Source: Cellvibrio sp. KY-YJ-3 (GTDB lineage: Bacteria; Pseudomonadota; Gammaproteobacteria; Pseudomonadales; Cellvibrionaceae). Taken from it: a stretch of 64,000 bases of DNA. The stretch spans positions 1,178,001-1,242,000 of the forward strand of contig NZ_CP031727.1 of the NCBI RefSeq assembly GCF_008806955.1, given 5' to 3'. The translations under genes and the position numbers were made by a program. Shown here piece by piece: positions 7,939 through 16,419 of this stretch. How positions within the stretch are numbered: position 1 is the first letter of the stretch; each line of letters begins with the position of its first letter. The notes under the pieces were generated by a model. The model was not told where the DNA came from, made no database searches, and saw nothing but the letters and a program-made list of their open reading frames with translations.

Positions 7939-8225
7939 GGGTAAACTCCTCTTTAGGGATTGTCCTATCGCTGAATCTGATTATTGGTCGTGCAACACGG
8001 GGGTGACGCATATTAGTCACAGCGCGGCAGCGGGGCCGGATGCGCTAGCGCTAAAGATACTACTGCCGATAGCGATTGCCCAAATTTATTATCTTTGATG
8101 CCACAGGCTTGCGCGCGGCAAGGCTTGCAACCCTGACGCGCTGGCATTAGTGTAGCCGCGAGTTTTTGGTCGTTGGCTAGTATCTGACCAGCGACTACCC
8201 CACCATCACTTGCGAGGATCTGCTT

Positions 8226-8543
8226 ATGAAAAAAATGTCTCTGTTGGCTGTAGCCCTGGTATCACTCACCAGCGCCTGTACTTGGGTGAAAGTGAATGAA
8301 CAAGGCAGCAATGTGGCGGTTGCCAACGCCGCTAACGTACGCAGCTGTGAAAAAGTCCGCACCGTGAATGTAAAAGTGAAAGATAACTTTGTTGGCTCTA
8401 TGAAGCGCGACCCTAACAAAGTGGCCACTGAATTGACCAACATGGCACGCAATGAAGCCAGTTCATTTGGTGGTGATACCATTGTTCCGGCCAGTCTGGT
8501 GAACAATGGCCGCCAGAGTTTTGATGTATACAAGTGCAACTGA
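8226..8543 (+). CDS. DUF4156 family lipoprotein
   Basis: A 105-residue predicted lipoprotein. AGGA lies upstream of the ATG. The signal peptide ends in the lipobox LTSAC, with Cys18 as the lipidated residue. The mature part has the DUF4156 pattern: a paired-cysteine domain (RSCEKV and the final YKCN) and the conserved block ARNEASSFGGDTIV. The family is widespread in Proteobacteria and its molecular role is unknown. It is a single-gene unit closed by a strong terminator at 8578-8605. Confidence 0.82.
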   Translation: MKKMSLLAVALVSLTSACTWVKVNEQGSNVAVANAANVRSCEKVRTVNVKVKDNFVGSMKRDPNKVATELTNMARNEASSFGGDTIVPASLVNNGRQSFDVYKCN

Positions 8544-8577
8544 TTCGTCGCTGATTCCCACCAGTGGATCAGTCACC

Positions 8578-8605
8578 AAGGCCTGCAAGTGCAGGCCTTG
8601 TTTTT
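8578..8605 (+). terminator. Rho-independent terminator after the DUF4156 gene
   Basis: Perfect stem AAGGCCTGC / GCAGGCCTT with an AAGT loop, followed by GTTTTT. Confidence 0.9.
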
Positions 8606-8684
8606 CCTTCCCGCCGCTATTTTTCATTCTCACCTAACGGCCCCGCCGCAGCGATTCTTTGCTAGTGTTACAACAGGAACACTA

Positions 8685-8716
8685 CTGTCTTATTTCTGTC
8701 ACACAATTGCCATAAT
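8685..8716 (+). promoter_or_regulatory. Pho box and -10 element of ppk
   Basis: CTGTCTT (8685-8691), ATTT, CTGTCAC (8696-8702) form the two 7-bp repeats with 4-bp spacing that PhoB recognises (CTGTCAT-like repeats 11 bp apart). A -10 candidate CATAAT lies at 8711-8716, so the box overlaps the -35 position, as at activated pho promoters. This predicts induction of ppk under phosphate limitation. Confidence 0.7.
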
Positions 8717-8763
8717 CTGGCGCAACTTATTGGCTTCACATGAATCGTGTTACGAGGTACAAG

Positions 8764-10827
8764 GTGGATAACGCCTATTTCAACCGCGAGCTGAGCTTGC
8801 TCGAATTCAACAAACGTGTTTTGCATCAAGCCTATAACCGCAGTTTGCCACTGCTGGAGCGGCTGCGATTCCTGTGTATTTTTTCCACCAATCTCGACGA
8901 ATTTTTTGAAGTGCGCGTGGGTGGCCTGGTAGAGATTCTGGAGCGCAATGCGCCCCCAACCCAAGGGCCGGACGGCCTGACCCAAACCCAGACGCTGAAT
9001 GAAATTTCTGTGCGCGCCCATCAATTGGTGGATGAGCAGTACCGCATTCTGAATGAAGAAGTGGTGCCGGCGATGCGCGAAAACGGCATCTCTGTGCTGC
9101 GCCGCGACGAGTGGACACCTGAACAAATTGTGCATTTAAAGCAGGTGTTTCTATCCGAAGTGCTACCGGTACTCAGCCCCATCGGCCTGGATCCGGCGCA
9201 CCCCTTTCCGCGCATCCTCAATAAAAGTTTGAATTTTATTGTGCGCCTCGACGGCAAAGACGCGTTTGGGCGCAACTCCGGCCGCGCCATAGTGCAGGTG
9301 CCGCGCTCGCTGCCACACATTGTCGAATTGCCCAAAGAATTAGTCACCCAAGGGCGCGCATTTGTTTTTGTCTCCTCCATTATTCATTTTTTTATGGGCG
9401 AGATTTTTGTGGGCATGACGGTGATGGAAAGTTACCAGTTCCGCCTCACCCGCAACTCGGACATTTTTCTCGATGAAGAGGAGACCGATGACTTGTTGCG
9501 CGCGGTGCAAGGTGAACTTGCCTATCGCCAATATGGCGACGAAGTGCGCCTGGAAATTACCGACACCTGCCCCGGCGAGCTGGAGCAGTTTTTATTGCAG
9601 CGCTGCGAAATTAAAGAGCGCGATTTGTATCGCATAAATGGCCCGGTGAATCTCAATCGCTTTGCCGATTTATTTGAATTGATCAAAACCCCGCAACATT
9701 ATTTCAAACCTTTTGTGCAGGCCATGCCCAAACTGCCCAAGCGCAACAATTCGTATTTTGAAGTGTTGCAGAAGCAGGATATGTTGCTGCATCACCCCTT
9801 TGATTCGTTTCAGTGTGTGGTGGATTTTTTACGCGAAGCCGCTGCCGACCCCCAAGTGCTGGCGATTAAACAAACGCTTTACCGCACTGGCTCCAACTCA
9901 CCGATTGTGGATGCCTTGGTTGCCGCTGCCAAAGCGGGCAAAGAGGTGACCGCGATTGTGGAATTGCGCGCGCGTTTTGATGAAGAACAAAACGTGGCAC
10001 TTGCCGAGCGTTTACAGCGTTTTGGTATTCACGTGATTTACGGTGTGGTCGGTTTTAAAACCCACGCCAAAATGATTTTGGTCGCGCGCCGCGAACAGAC
10101 CAAACTGCGTTATTACGTGCATTTGGGCACCGGCAACTATCACCCGCGCACCAGTAAAATTTATACCGACTATGGTTTGCTCACCTCGGATAAAGATTTG
10201 GGCGAAGATGTCTACCGCGTATTTTTGCAATTATCCAGCATGGGCAAAGCGTCCAAAATGGAATCGCTGTTGTATGCGCCATTTACTCTGCACAAAGGTA
10301 TGGTGCGGCGGATTCGCACCGAAAAAGAAAATGCCGAGCAGGGCAAACCCGCCCATATCATCGCCAAAATGAATTCACTTTATGATGAAGAATTGGTGAA
10401 CGAATTGTATGCGGCCTCGCAGGCCGGCGTGAAAATTGATTTGATTGTGCGCGGTGTATGTCAATTGCGCCCCGGCGTAAAAGGGCAATCGGAAAATATC
10501 CAGGTGCGCTCGATTATCGGCCGGTTTTTGGAACACCATCGCGTGTTTTATTTTGAAAATAACGGCAACCCGGAACTCTACTGCTCCAGTGCCGACTGGA
10601 TGGTGCGCAACATGTTTCATCGCGTGGAAACCTGCTTCCCGATCAAACACAAAAAAATCCGCGACCGTATTTTGGAAGACCTGGATTTATACCTGCGCGA
10701 CAATACCCACGCCTGGATTCTGCAAGAGGACGGCAGCTACCTGCCCACGCAACCCAAACAGGGTGAAGAGACAATTGATGCCCAGGCGATCCTGCTGGAG
10801 CGCTGGTCGGCGCACGTCGCGAGTTGA
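8764..10827 (+). CDS. ppk: Polyphosphate kinase 1
   Basis: Makes inorganic polyphosphate reversibly from the gamma-phosphate of ATP. The GTG at 8764 is preferred because GAGG lies 6 nt upstream and it gives 687 residues, close to the E. coli enzyme (688). An in-frame ATG at 8740 without a ribosome site is the alternative. The N-terminus has the family signature YFNRELSLLEFN. The phospholipase-D-like catalytic part contains YVHLGTGNYHPRTSK, whose histidine (about residue 453) corresponds to the phosphorylated one. The second catalytic histidine is in RFLEHHRVFYF (about 591). No ppx lies next to it. The Pho box upstream fits its role in phosphate storage. Confidence 0.97.
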   Translation: MDNAYFNRELSLLEFNKRVLHQAYNRSLPLLERLRFLCIFSTNLDEFFEVRVGGLVEILERNAPPTQGPDGLTQTQTLNEISVRAHQLVDEQYRILNEEVVPAMRENGISVLRRDEWTPEQIVHLKQVFLSEVLPVLSPIGLDPAHPFPRILNKSLNFIVRLDGKDAFGRNSGRAIVQVPRSLPHIVELPKELVTQGRAFVFVSSIIHFFMGEIFVGMTVMESYQFRLTRNSDIFLDEEETDDLLRAVQGELAYRQYGDEVRLEITDTCPGELEQFLLQRCEIKERDLYRINGPVNLNRFADLFELIKTPQHYFKPFVQAMPKLPKRNNSYFEVLQKQDMLLHHPFDSFQCVVDFLREAAADPQVLAIKQTLYRTGSNSPIVDALVAAAKAGKEVTAIVELRARFDEEQNVALAERLQRFGIHVIYGVVGFKTHAKMILVARREQTKLRYYVHLGTGNYHPRTSKIYTDYGLLTSDKDLGEDVYRVFLQLSSMGKASKMESLLYAPFTLHKGMVRRIRTEKENAEQGKPAHIIAKMNSLYDEELVNELYAASQAGVKIDLIVRGVCQLRPGVKGQSENIQVRSIIGRFLEHHRVFYFENNGNPELYCSSADWMVRNMFHRVETCFPIKHKKIRDRILEDLDLYLRDNTHAWILQEDGSYLPTQPKQGEETIDAQAILLERWSAHVAS

Positions 10828-10850
10828 TTTAACTTTATCCTCCGCATTAC

Positions 10851-10893
10851 CCGCTGATTGGCTGATTCCAAAGCCAGTCAGTGGTAATTTTTA
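10851..10893 (+). terminator. Terminator after ppk
   Basis: A 13-bp stem (10851-10863 with 10872-10884, two G-T pairs) and an 8-nt loop, followed by TAATTTTTATTT. Confidence 0.75.
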
Positions 10894-11069
10894 TTTGTAA
10901 AAATCACTTCAATACACAAAATCCTGTGCATGCCCAGTTCACATTTTGCACAATTTGTGGCGCTGAAAATCGGTTTGGCGTACAACAGCGCTTCGCTATA
11001 AATCAGATTTATATAACCTCGACAAGCCCTTGCGGCACTCCTAATAATCAATAAGTCGAGATTACAGTC

Positions 11070-13691
11070 ATGGAACAATCACAGATCGCCCCGTCGCAGC
11101 CCATCCATTTACCCACTATTGATCCACCGCCGCCTTCGCGCCGATTGCCTAAAATGCTGCGGAATTGTGTATGTGCCGGCCTTATCGGGCTTGCGGCGGC
11201 GCCCGTTTTTGCGGCGCGCCAAGCGGAATATCTGGATCGCGGTGTCGTTGCCCTGCCCGCAGGCAATGGCGTGTTTATCAGTTGGCGCATGCTCGGCGAT
11301 GACCCGGCGGCGGTTGGTTTTAATGTCTATCGCAACGGCAGCAAAATCACCGCCACGCCCATTACCAACAGTACCAATTACCTTGATAGCAGTGGCACCA
11401 CCAGCGCGGCCTACACCATTCGCCCGGTAATAAACGGCGTCGAATATGCAGCTAACGCGGCCAAAGCGACCTGGTCAAACCCCTATCTTGCAGTGAATTT
11501 GAATCGCCCGAACGGTGGCACCACGCCCAGCGGCGAGGCTTATACCTATTCCCCCAATGACTTGAGTGTGGGCGATCTGGACGGCGACGGGCAGTATGAA
11601 ATTGTTGTGAAATGGGACCCCTCCAACGCCAAGGACAACTCCCAAAGCGGCTACACCGGCAATGTGTTTATCGATGCCTACGAGATGAACGGTACCCAGT
11701 TGTGGCGTATTGATTTGGGCCGGAACATTCGCGCCGGCGCCCACTACACGCAATTTATGGTGTACGACCTGGATGGCGACGGCAAAGCCGAAGTGGCGCT
11801 GAAAACCGCCCCCGGCACCCGCGACGCTGCAGGCACAGTGCTTGGCGCCAGCAATGCCAACACCGATTACCGCAATAGTAGTGGTTATATTCTCAGCGGC
11901 CCTGAATATCTCACCGTATTTAACGGCCAGACCGGTGTCGCCATGGCAACGACGGATTATTTGCCCGCGCGCGGCACGGTCAGCAGTTGGGGCGATAATT
12001 ACGGCAACCGGGTGGATCGGTTCCTCGCTGGCGTCGGCTACCTGGATGGCACCCGCCCCAGCCTGATCATGGCGCGCGGTTATTACACCCGCGCGGTACT
12101 CGTCGCCTGGGACTGGCGCAACGGCCAACTCACCCGCCGCTGGACATTTGACAGCAATAGCAGCGGCAATGGCGCCGCTGCGGGCCAAGGCGCCCACAGC
12201 CTCACTGTGGGCGATGTGGATCAGGACGGCAGGGATGAAATCGTCTATGGCGCCGCCACTATTAACGACAACGGCACCCTGCTCTATTCCACCGGCCTCG
12301 GCCATGGCGATGCGCTGCACTTGAGCGATTTCCTGCCCAGTCGCCCTGGCTTGGAGGTGTTTATGGTGCATGAATCGCCCAGTAGCTACGGCAACCACGG
12401 CGTGGAAATGCACGACGCCAAAACCGGCCAGATCATCTGGAGTTTTCAGGGCGGTGGCGATATCGGGCGCGGCGTGATTATGGATATAGACCCACGCACC
12501 CCGGGTGCCGAGAGCTGGGCCAGCGCCGGTGGTATCAATTCGGCGACCGGCAGCCAAATCACCACCAGCAAACCGGCCTCGATCAATTTTGCCGCCTGGT
12601 GGGATGGCGACCTGCTGCGCGAACAACTCAATAACACCATGATCGACAAGTGGAATTACAGCAATAACAGCAGCTCGCGCCTGCTCACCGCCTACAACTA
12701 TGGCGCCGCTTCCAACAACAGCACCAAAGCGACACCGGGGCTCTCGGCCGACCTATTGGGTGACTGGCGTGAAGAGGTGATCTGGCGCCACGAAAACAAC
12801 AGCCAACTGTTGATCTTCTCCACCAACACTATCACTTCCCATAAGCTGCGCACGCTAATGCACGACAGCCAGTACCGCACCGCCATCGCCTGGCAAAACG
12901 TAGGTTACAACCAGCCGCCGCACCCCGGTTTTTTCCTCGGCGATGGTATGGCGACACCGCCTGCACCGGATCTGTATTTTGTCGGCACCAACCCCAACGC
13001 TGGGCCGGTAAGTAGCGGCTCATCCAGCAGTTCAAGTTCTGTGGCGCCCGTAGCGGTCACCCTCGGGGGCAGCGCCGGCAATGGTCAAGTTGCGCTCAGT
13101 TGGTCTGCGAGCGGGACGATTAGTGCGATAGAAATCTATCGCGACACCGATGCCGACCCCGCCGGGCGTACGCGCATCGCATCGCTCGCCGCCAGCACCC
13201 GCAGCTATACCGCAACTGATCTCAGCAATGGCACAGCCTATTGGTTCTGGGTGAAATACACGGCGAATGGTGTGTCATACAACTCCAATGCCTTCAGCGC
13301 TACACCCACTGCCGGTTCCAACAGCAGTGCAGTCGTCACCAGCAGTGCGCTTTCCAGCGTCGCCTCAAGTTCGGCTTCCAGTGCAGTGAGCGGGGGCAAC
13401 TGCAGCTACATCGTCAGCAACAACTGGGGTTCGGGTTTCACCGGCACCATCCGCATTACCAATACGGGCACCAGCGCAATCAACAACTGGAATGTGAGTT
13501 GGAACTACAGCGGCAGCACGCGCATCACCAGCAGCTGGAACGCAACCCTCAGCGGCAACAACCCCTACAGCGCCACCCCCGCCGGCTGGAATGCCAGCAT
13601 TCAACCCGGCCAGTCAGCAGAGTTCGGTTTTCAAGGAACCCACTCCGGCACGGCAGAAATCCCCGTGGTAACGGGTTCAGCGTGTAATTAA
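11070..13691 (+). CDS. Secreted rhamnogalacturonan lyase, PL11 with FnIII and CBM2 modules
   Basis: Cleaves the rhamnogalacturonan I backbone of pectin by beta-elimination. The long form (873 residues) starts at 11070; MLRNCVC at 11154 gives a more usual signal peptide ending near PVFA. The catalytic PL11 domain covers about residues 48-640, from [14 protein letters not shown] through several calcium-binding-like DLDGDG repeats. After it come a poly-Ser linker, an FnIII-like domain (about 657-745), a second Ser-rich linker, and a C-terminal CBM2a module (about 775-873) beginning with a Cys and ending in Cys, with spaced Trp residues for crystalline cellulose. The arrangement matches Cellvibrio Rgl11A as I recall it. 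It stands alone between two terminators. Confidence 0.93.
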   Translation: MEQSQIAPSQPIHLPTIDPPPPSRRLPKMLRNCVCAGLIGLAAAPVFAARQAEYLDRGVVALPAGNGVFISWRMLGDDPAAVGFNVYRNGSKITATPITNSTNYLDSSGTTSAAYTIRPVINGVEYAANAAKATWSNPYLAVNLNRPNGGTTPSGEAYTYSPNDLSVGDLDGDGQYEIVVKWDPSNAKDNSQSGYTGNVFIDAYEMNGTQLWRIDLGRNIRAGAHYTQFMVYDLDGDGKAEVALKTAPGTRDAAGTVLGASNANTDYRNSSGYILSGPEYLTVFNGQTGVAMATTDYLPARGTVSSWGDNYGNRVDRFLAGVGYLDGTRPSLIMARGYYTRAVLVAWDWRNGQLTRRWTFDSNSSGNGAAAGQGAHSLTVGDVDQDGRDEIVYGAATINDNGTLLYSTGLGHGDALHLSDFLPSRPGLEVFMVHESPSSYGNHGVEMHDAKTGQIIWSFQGGGDIGRGVIMDIDPRTPGAESWASAGGINSATGSQITTSKPASINFAAWWDGDLLREQLNNTMIDKWNYSNNSSSRLLTAYNYGAASNNSTKATPGLSADLLGDWREEVIWRHENNSQLLIFSTNTITSHKLRTLMHDSQYRTAIAWQNVGYNQPPHPGFFLGDGMATPPAPDLYFVGTNPNAGPVSSGSSSSSSSVAPVAVTLGGSAGNGQVALSWSASGTISAIEIYRDTDADPAGRTRIASLAASTRSYTATDLSNGTAYWFWVKYTANGVSYNSNAFSATPTAGSNSSAVVTSSALSSVASSSASSAVSGGNCSYIVSNNWGSGFTGTIRITNTGTSAINNWNVSWNYSGSTRITSSWNATLSGNNPYSATPAGWNASIQPGQSAEFGFQGTHSGTAEIPVVTGSACN

Positions 13692-13700
13692 TTTTTCCGC

Positions 13701-13744
13701 CCAATAAAAAGGCCGATGGTGTTTGCCATCGGCCTTTTTATTGG
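13701..13744. terminator. Bidirectional terminator between PL11 lyase and yicC
   Basis: Core stem GGCCGATGG / CCATCGGCC with a 6-nt loop. It is extended on both sides by the complementary CCAATAAAAA and TTTTTATTGG, so the whole 44-nt segment folds without mismatch and has a T tract in both directions. It serves two convergent genes. Confidence 0.93.
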
Positions 13745-13760
13745 GTGGGCGACAAAAAAT

Positions 13761-14630
13761 TTATTCGATATTTTGGATCTGCTCTCTCATTTGCTCAATC
13801 AGAACCTTCAATTCCACCGCCGCTTGGGTGGTATCGCTCACAATACTTTTGGATGAGAGTGTATTGGCTTCGCGATTTAATTCCTGCATCAAGAAGTCAA
13901 GGCGGCGGCCTAAGGAATCGGTTTGTTTGAGGCTGCGTTTGACTTCGATAACGTGGGTGTCCAGGCGATCCAATTCTTCGTCCACGTCGGCTTTTTGCGC
14001 GAGTAAGACAATTTCCTGTTCCAGGCGCTCCGGGTCTAATTCCACTTGCAGGGCGCTGAGTTTAGCTTGCAGTTTTTCGCGCTGTGCGGCGAGGATTTCG
14101 GGCATGCGCGCGCGCACTTTTACCACTCGTGTGGAGACGCTGTCCAAGCGGCTGAGGATCAGCTGTTCCAGTTCTGCGCCTTCGCGCGAGCGGTGTTCGA
14201 TTAACCCTTCCAGGGCGCTGTCGAATAATTCGAGCGCGGCCTGGTGCATGGCGTCGCGGTCCAGCTCCTGCTTTTGAATCACGCCCGGCCAGCGCAAAAT
14301 TTCCAGCGCATTTACTGGCGCTGCAACATCGCCCAGCAAGCCGTTGATTTGTTGTGCAGCTTTGGTGAGCTGCGCGACTTTGGTGAGGTTCAGGCCTAAT
14401 TCGTTTTCACCTTCTTGCTCCCAGTGCACGTTCAAACTGGCTTCGACTTTACCGCGCTGCAGCGCTTTACGCATGGCGTCGCGCAGGTGCGGTTCTATTT
14501 CGCGGAAATCCTCGGGCAGGCGGAAGCTGGGTTCAAGGTAGCGGTGGTTGACGCTGCGAATTTCCCAGACGAGGGTTCCCCAGGGAAGTTTGGCTTCGCG
14601 GCGTGCGAACCCGGTCATACTGCGTGGCAT
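13761..14630 (-). CDS. yicC: YicC family endoribonuclease
   Basis: A 289-residue member of the YicC/YloC family, reported as an endoribonuclease acting on RNA. The start MPRSMTGFA at 14630 is chosen because AGAGG lies upstream and MTGFAR is the family's conserved N-terminus; a longer in-frame extension is unlikely. The central region is rich in charged helices, and the C-terminal DUF1732 part contains GRRLDFLMQELNREANT, the most conserved family block. It is divergent from rph, the usual arrangement in gammaproteobacteria. Confidence 0.93.
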   Translation of the reverse strand: MPRSMTGFARREAKLPWGTLVWEIRSVNHRYLEPSFRLPEDFREIEPHLRDAMRKALQRGKVEASLNVHWEQEGENELGLNLTKVAQLTKAAQQINGLLGDVAAPVNALEILRWPGVIQKQELDRDAMHQAALELFDSALEGLIEHRSREGAELEQLILSRLDSVSTRVVKVRARMPEILAAQREKLQAKLSALQVELDPERLEQEIVLLAQKADVDEELDRLDTHVIEVKRSLKQTDSLGRRLDFLMQELNREANTLSSKSIVSDTTQAAVELKVLIEQMREQIQNIE

Positions 14631-14794
14631 AGTAAATCCTCTAAAGGCGCGGGCTGGGCGATCAATGCTGGTCTTGTCGGCCCTTGAGCTGGTAGAGTTC
14701 CCGCGTAAATTAATTGTCATAACCGATGCGGGATCTTATCACAGCCGCCCGCTTTACCTTTTAAAGTTCCCTTTTTGCAGTAAGGATTCAAGCC

Positions 14795-15517
14795 ATGCAA
14801 CGCCCTAGCGGTCGCACTCCCGACCAGTTACGCCCTGTTCGTATTACCCGCCATTACACCAAACACGCTGAAGGTTCTGTGTTGGTGGAATTTGGCGATA
14901 CCAAAGTGATTTGTACGGCCAGTGTGGTCAATTCAGTGCCACCATTCTTACGTGGTCAGGGGCAGGGTTGGCTCACCGCCGAATACGGCATGTTGCCGCG
15001 CTCCACCGGCACGCGTATGGATCGCGAAGCCGCGCGCGGTAAACAACAGGGGCGCACGGTGGAGATCCAGCGTTTGATTGGCCGCTCGCTGCGTGCCGCG
15101 GTGGATTTAACCGCGCTGGGTGAAAACACCATTCATATTGATTGCGACGTTATTCAGGCCGATGGTGGCACCCGCACCGCGTCCATCACCGGTGCCTGGG
15201 TCGCACTGGCGGATGCGATTAACTTTCTCAAAGCGCAAGGCAAGGTGACGGGTGAGCCGCTCAAACGCGGTATTGCGTCTATCTCAGTAGGGATTTACCA
15301 AGGTGTGCCGGTGGTGGATTTGGACTACCCCGAAGACTCCTCCGCCGACACTGATATGAACCTGGTGCTGGGCGATGATGGCGGTATTATCGAAATTCAG
15401 GGCACTGCCGAAGCCGAACCCTTCAGCGAGGCGGAATTTGCTGCCATGTTGAGCCTGGGCAAAAAAGCCATTGCGGAGTTGCATGCCTTGCAAAAGCAAG
15501 CATTGAGTGCCGGTTAA
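14795..15517 (+). CDS. rph: Ribonuclease PH
   Basis: Phosphorolytic 3'-5' exoribonuclease that trims tRNA precursors. The 240-residue length is full. The N-terminus [15 protein letters not shown] and the blocks [27 protein letters not shown] and the [15 protein letters not shown] phosphate/active-site region are diagnostic. TAAGGA lies upstream of the ATG. Transcribed divergently from yicC across a 164-bp gap and ended by a terminator at 15530-15561. Confidence 0.97.
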   Translation: MQRPSGRTPDQLRPVRITRHYTKHAEGSVLVEFGDTKVICTASVVNSVPPFLRGQGQGWLTAEYGMLPRSTGTRMDREAARGKQQGRTVEIQRLIGRSLRAAVDLTALGENTIHIDCDVIQADGGTRTASITGAWVALADAINFLKAQGKVTGEPLKRGIASISVGIYQGVPVVDLDYPEDSSADTDMNLVLGDDGGIIEIQGTAEAEPFSEAEFAAMLSLGKKAIAELHALQKQALSAG

Positions 15518-15529
15518 TGACGAAGTGAT

Positions 15530-15561
15530 AAAAAGGGGGCGCTCTGTACGCTCCTTTTTTT
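15530..15561 (+). terminator. Terminator after rph
   Basis: GGGGCG pairs with CGCTCC (one G-T pair) around CTCTGTA, flanked by an A run and followed by seven T. Confidence 0.75.
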
Positions 15562-15632
15562 ATGAAAAAACAATTGAACGTTTCCCCGAAAGGAGATTCA
15601 TACTTTAAGGGATATAACACGGAGGATCTTTT

Positions 15633-15878
15633 ATGAATCAACAACCCATGGGCATGCCGGAACTCTTTTCCCAGCTGGGCTTGGATAATGACTACGCGGA
15701 TATCGCGCAGTTTATCCAACATCACCCTTTACCCGCCGATATACGCCTTGCCGATGCCAGTTTCTGGACACCATCCCAACGCGCCTTTCTGCGTGAAAGC
15801 TGGCAGCAGGATTCCGACTGGTGCGAGCTGGTCGATCAACTGGATCAAATGCTGCGCAAAACGCCAGTCAAACACTGA
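15633..15878 (+). CDS. DUF2789 family protein
   Basis: An 81-residue cytoplasmic protein with a GGAG ribosome site upstream. The pattern LFSQLGL, FIQHHPLPADIRLADASFW, QRAFLRE and DSDWCELVDQLD is that of DUF2789, common in Pseudomonas and relatives. Function unknown. Its last 34 bp overlap the end of the convergent gene on the minus strand. Confidence 0.85.
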   Translation: MNQQPMGMPELFSQLGLDNDYADIAQFIQHHPLPADIRLADASFWTPSQRAFLRESWQQDSDWCELVDQLDQMLRKTPVKH

Positions 15879-16369
15879 ACCAGGGAATCTATTGCGCCGC
15901 GCTTTACACCCGCGTCATCCAGATAGCGGCGCAAATTCCTGCCTTCAAATTGTGTGTTCCCAATAGCCATCGGTTTTAGGCCGTTAGGCTGTTGCAACCA
16001 CTGCTGGGTCAGGTCTTGTAATTGCATTTGCAATTGCTGCTCGGCGGCCAGCTCGGCTTGTTTGATATGTTTGCGCACCCCCTCAATCACTTCGTTCTGA
16101 ATACCAAATTCCGCCTTCATGCGCTTGCGTAAATGGCGCAAAGGCACCACGTAATGATGATCCCAGCCGCGAGTGCGGCGTTGGGCTTCGTGCAGATGGG
16201 CATCGTCCAGCGCCAGCCCTTTGCATTCCAGCCATACACACCAAAGCAATAAATTCACATTGATGCCCTGCTCATCCTGCAGGCGTAAACAGGTATCTGC
16301 GACGTCGGGTTGCGCATAGAGGGCGAGGGAAAAATCCCACAGGGAATCGAGTTGGGCAGGTGTGGGCAT
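15845..16369 (-). CDS. TIGR02444 (DUF2390) family protein
   Basis: A 174-residue protein. LWDFSLALYAQPDVADTCLRLQDEQGINVNLLLWCVWL is reduced here to its key signs: an LWDFSLALY start, an LQDEQGINVNLLLWC block, and the HHYVVPLRHLRKRMK block. These match the TIGR02444 family of unknown function. It is probably helical and cytoplasmic. It is transcribed away from the ABC-F gene, sharing a short intergenic region, and converges with DUF2789 with a 34-bp overlap. Confidence 0.8.
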   Translation of the reverse strand: MPTPAQLDSLWDFSLALYAQPDVADTCLRLQDEQGINVNLLLWCVWLECKGLALDDAHLHEAQRRTRGWDHHYVVPLRHLRKRMKAEFGIQNEVIEGVRKHIKQAELAAEQQLQMQLQDLTQQWLQQPNGLKPMAIGNTQFEGRNLRRYLDDAGVKRGAIDSLVQCLTGVLRSI

Positions 16370-16403
16370 TGCAGAATCCGCTAGCAGGGGTTTAGGGCAA
16401 GTC

Positions 16404-16412
16404 TGCTAGAAT
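16404..16412 (+). promoter_or_regulatory. Extended -10 promoter element directly before the ABC-F gene
   Basis: TGCTAGAAT is an extended -10 element. It is followed by GCGCGCC and then the ATG at 16420, so transcription would begin at or next to the start codon. No Shine-Dalgarno sequence is seen. Confidence 0.45.
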
Positions 16413-16419
16413 GCGCGCC

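Noticed and set aside
8195-8539. 114-codon minus-strand ORF
   Set aside because: It is antisense to the DUF4156 lipoprotein gene, which has a lipobox, ribosome site and terminator.
11475-12626. 383-codon minus-strand ORF
   Set aside because: It is antisense to the PL11 catalytic domain; composition follows the repeated DLDGDG coding pattern on the other strand.
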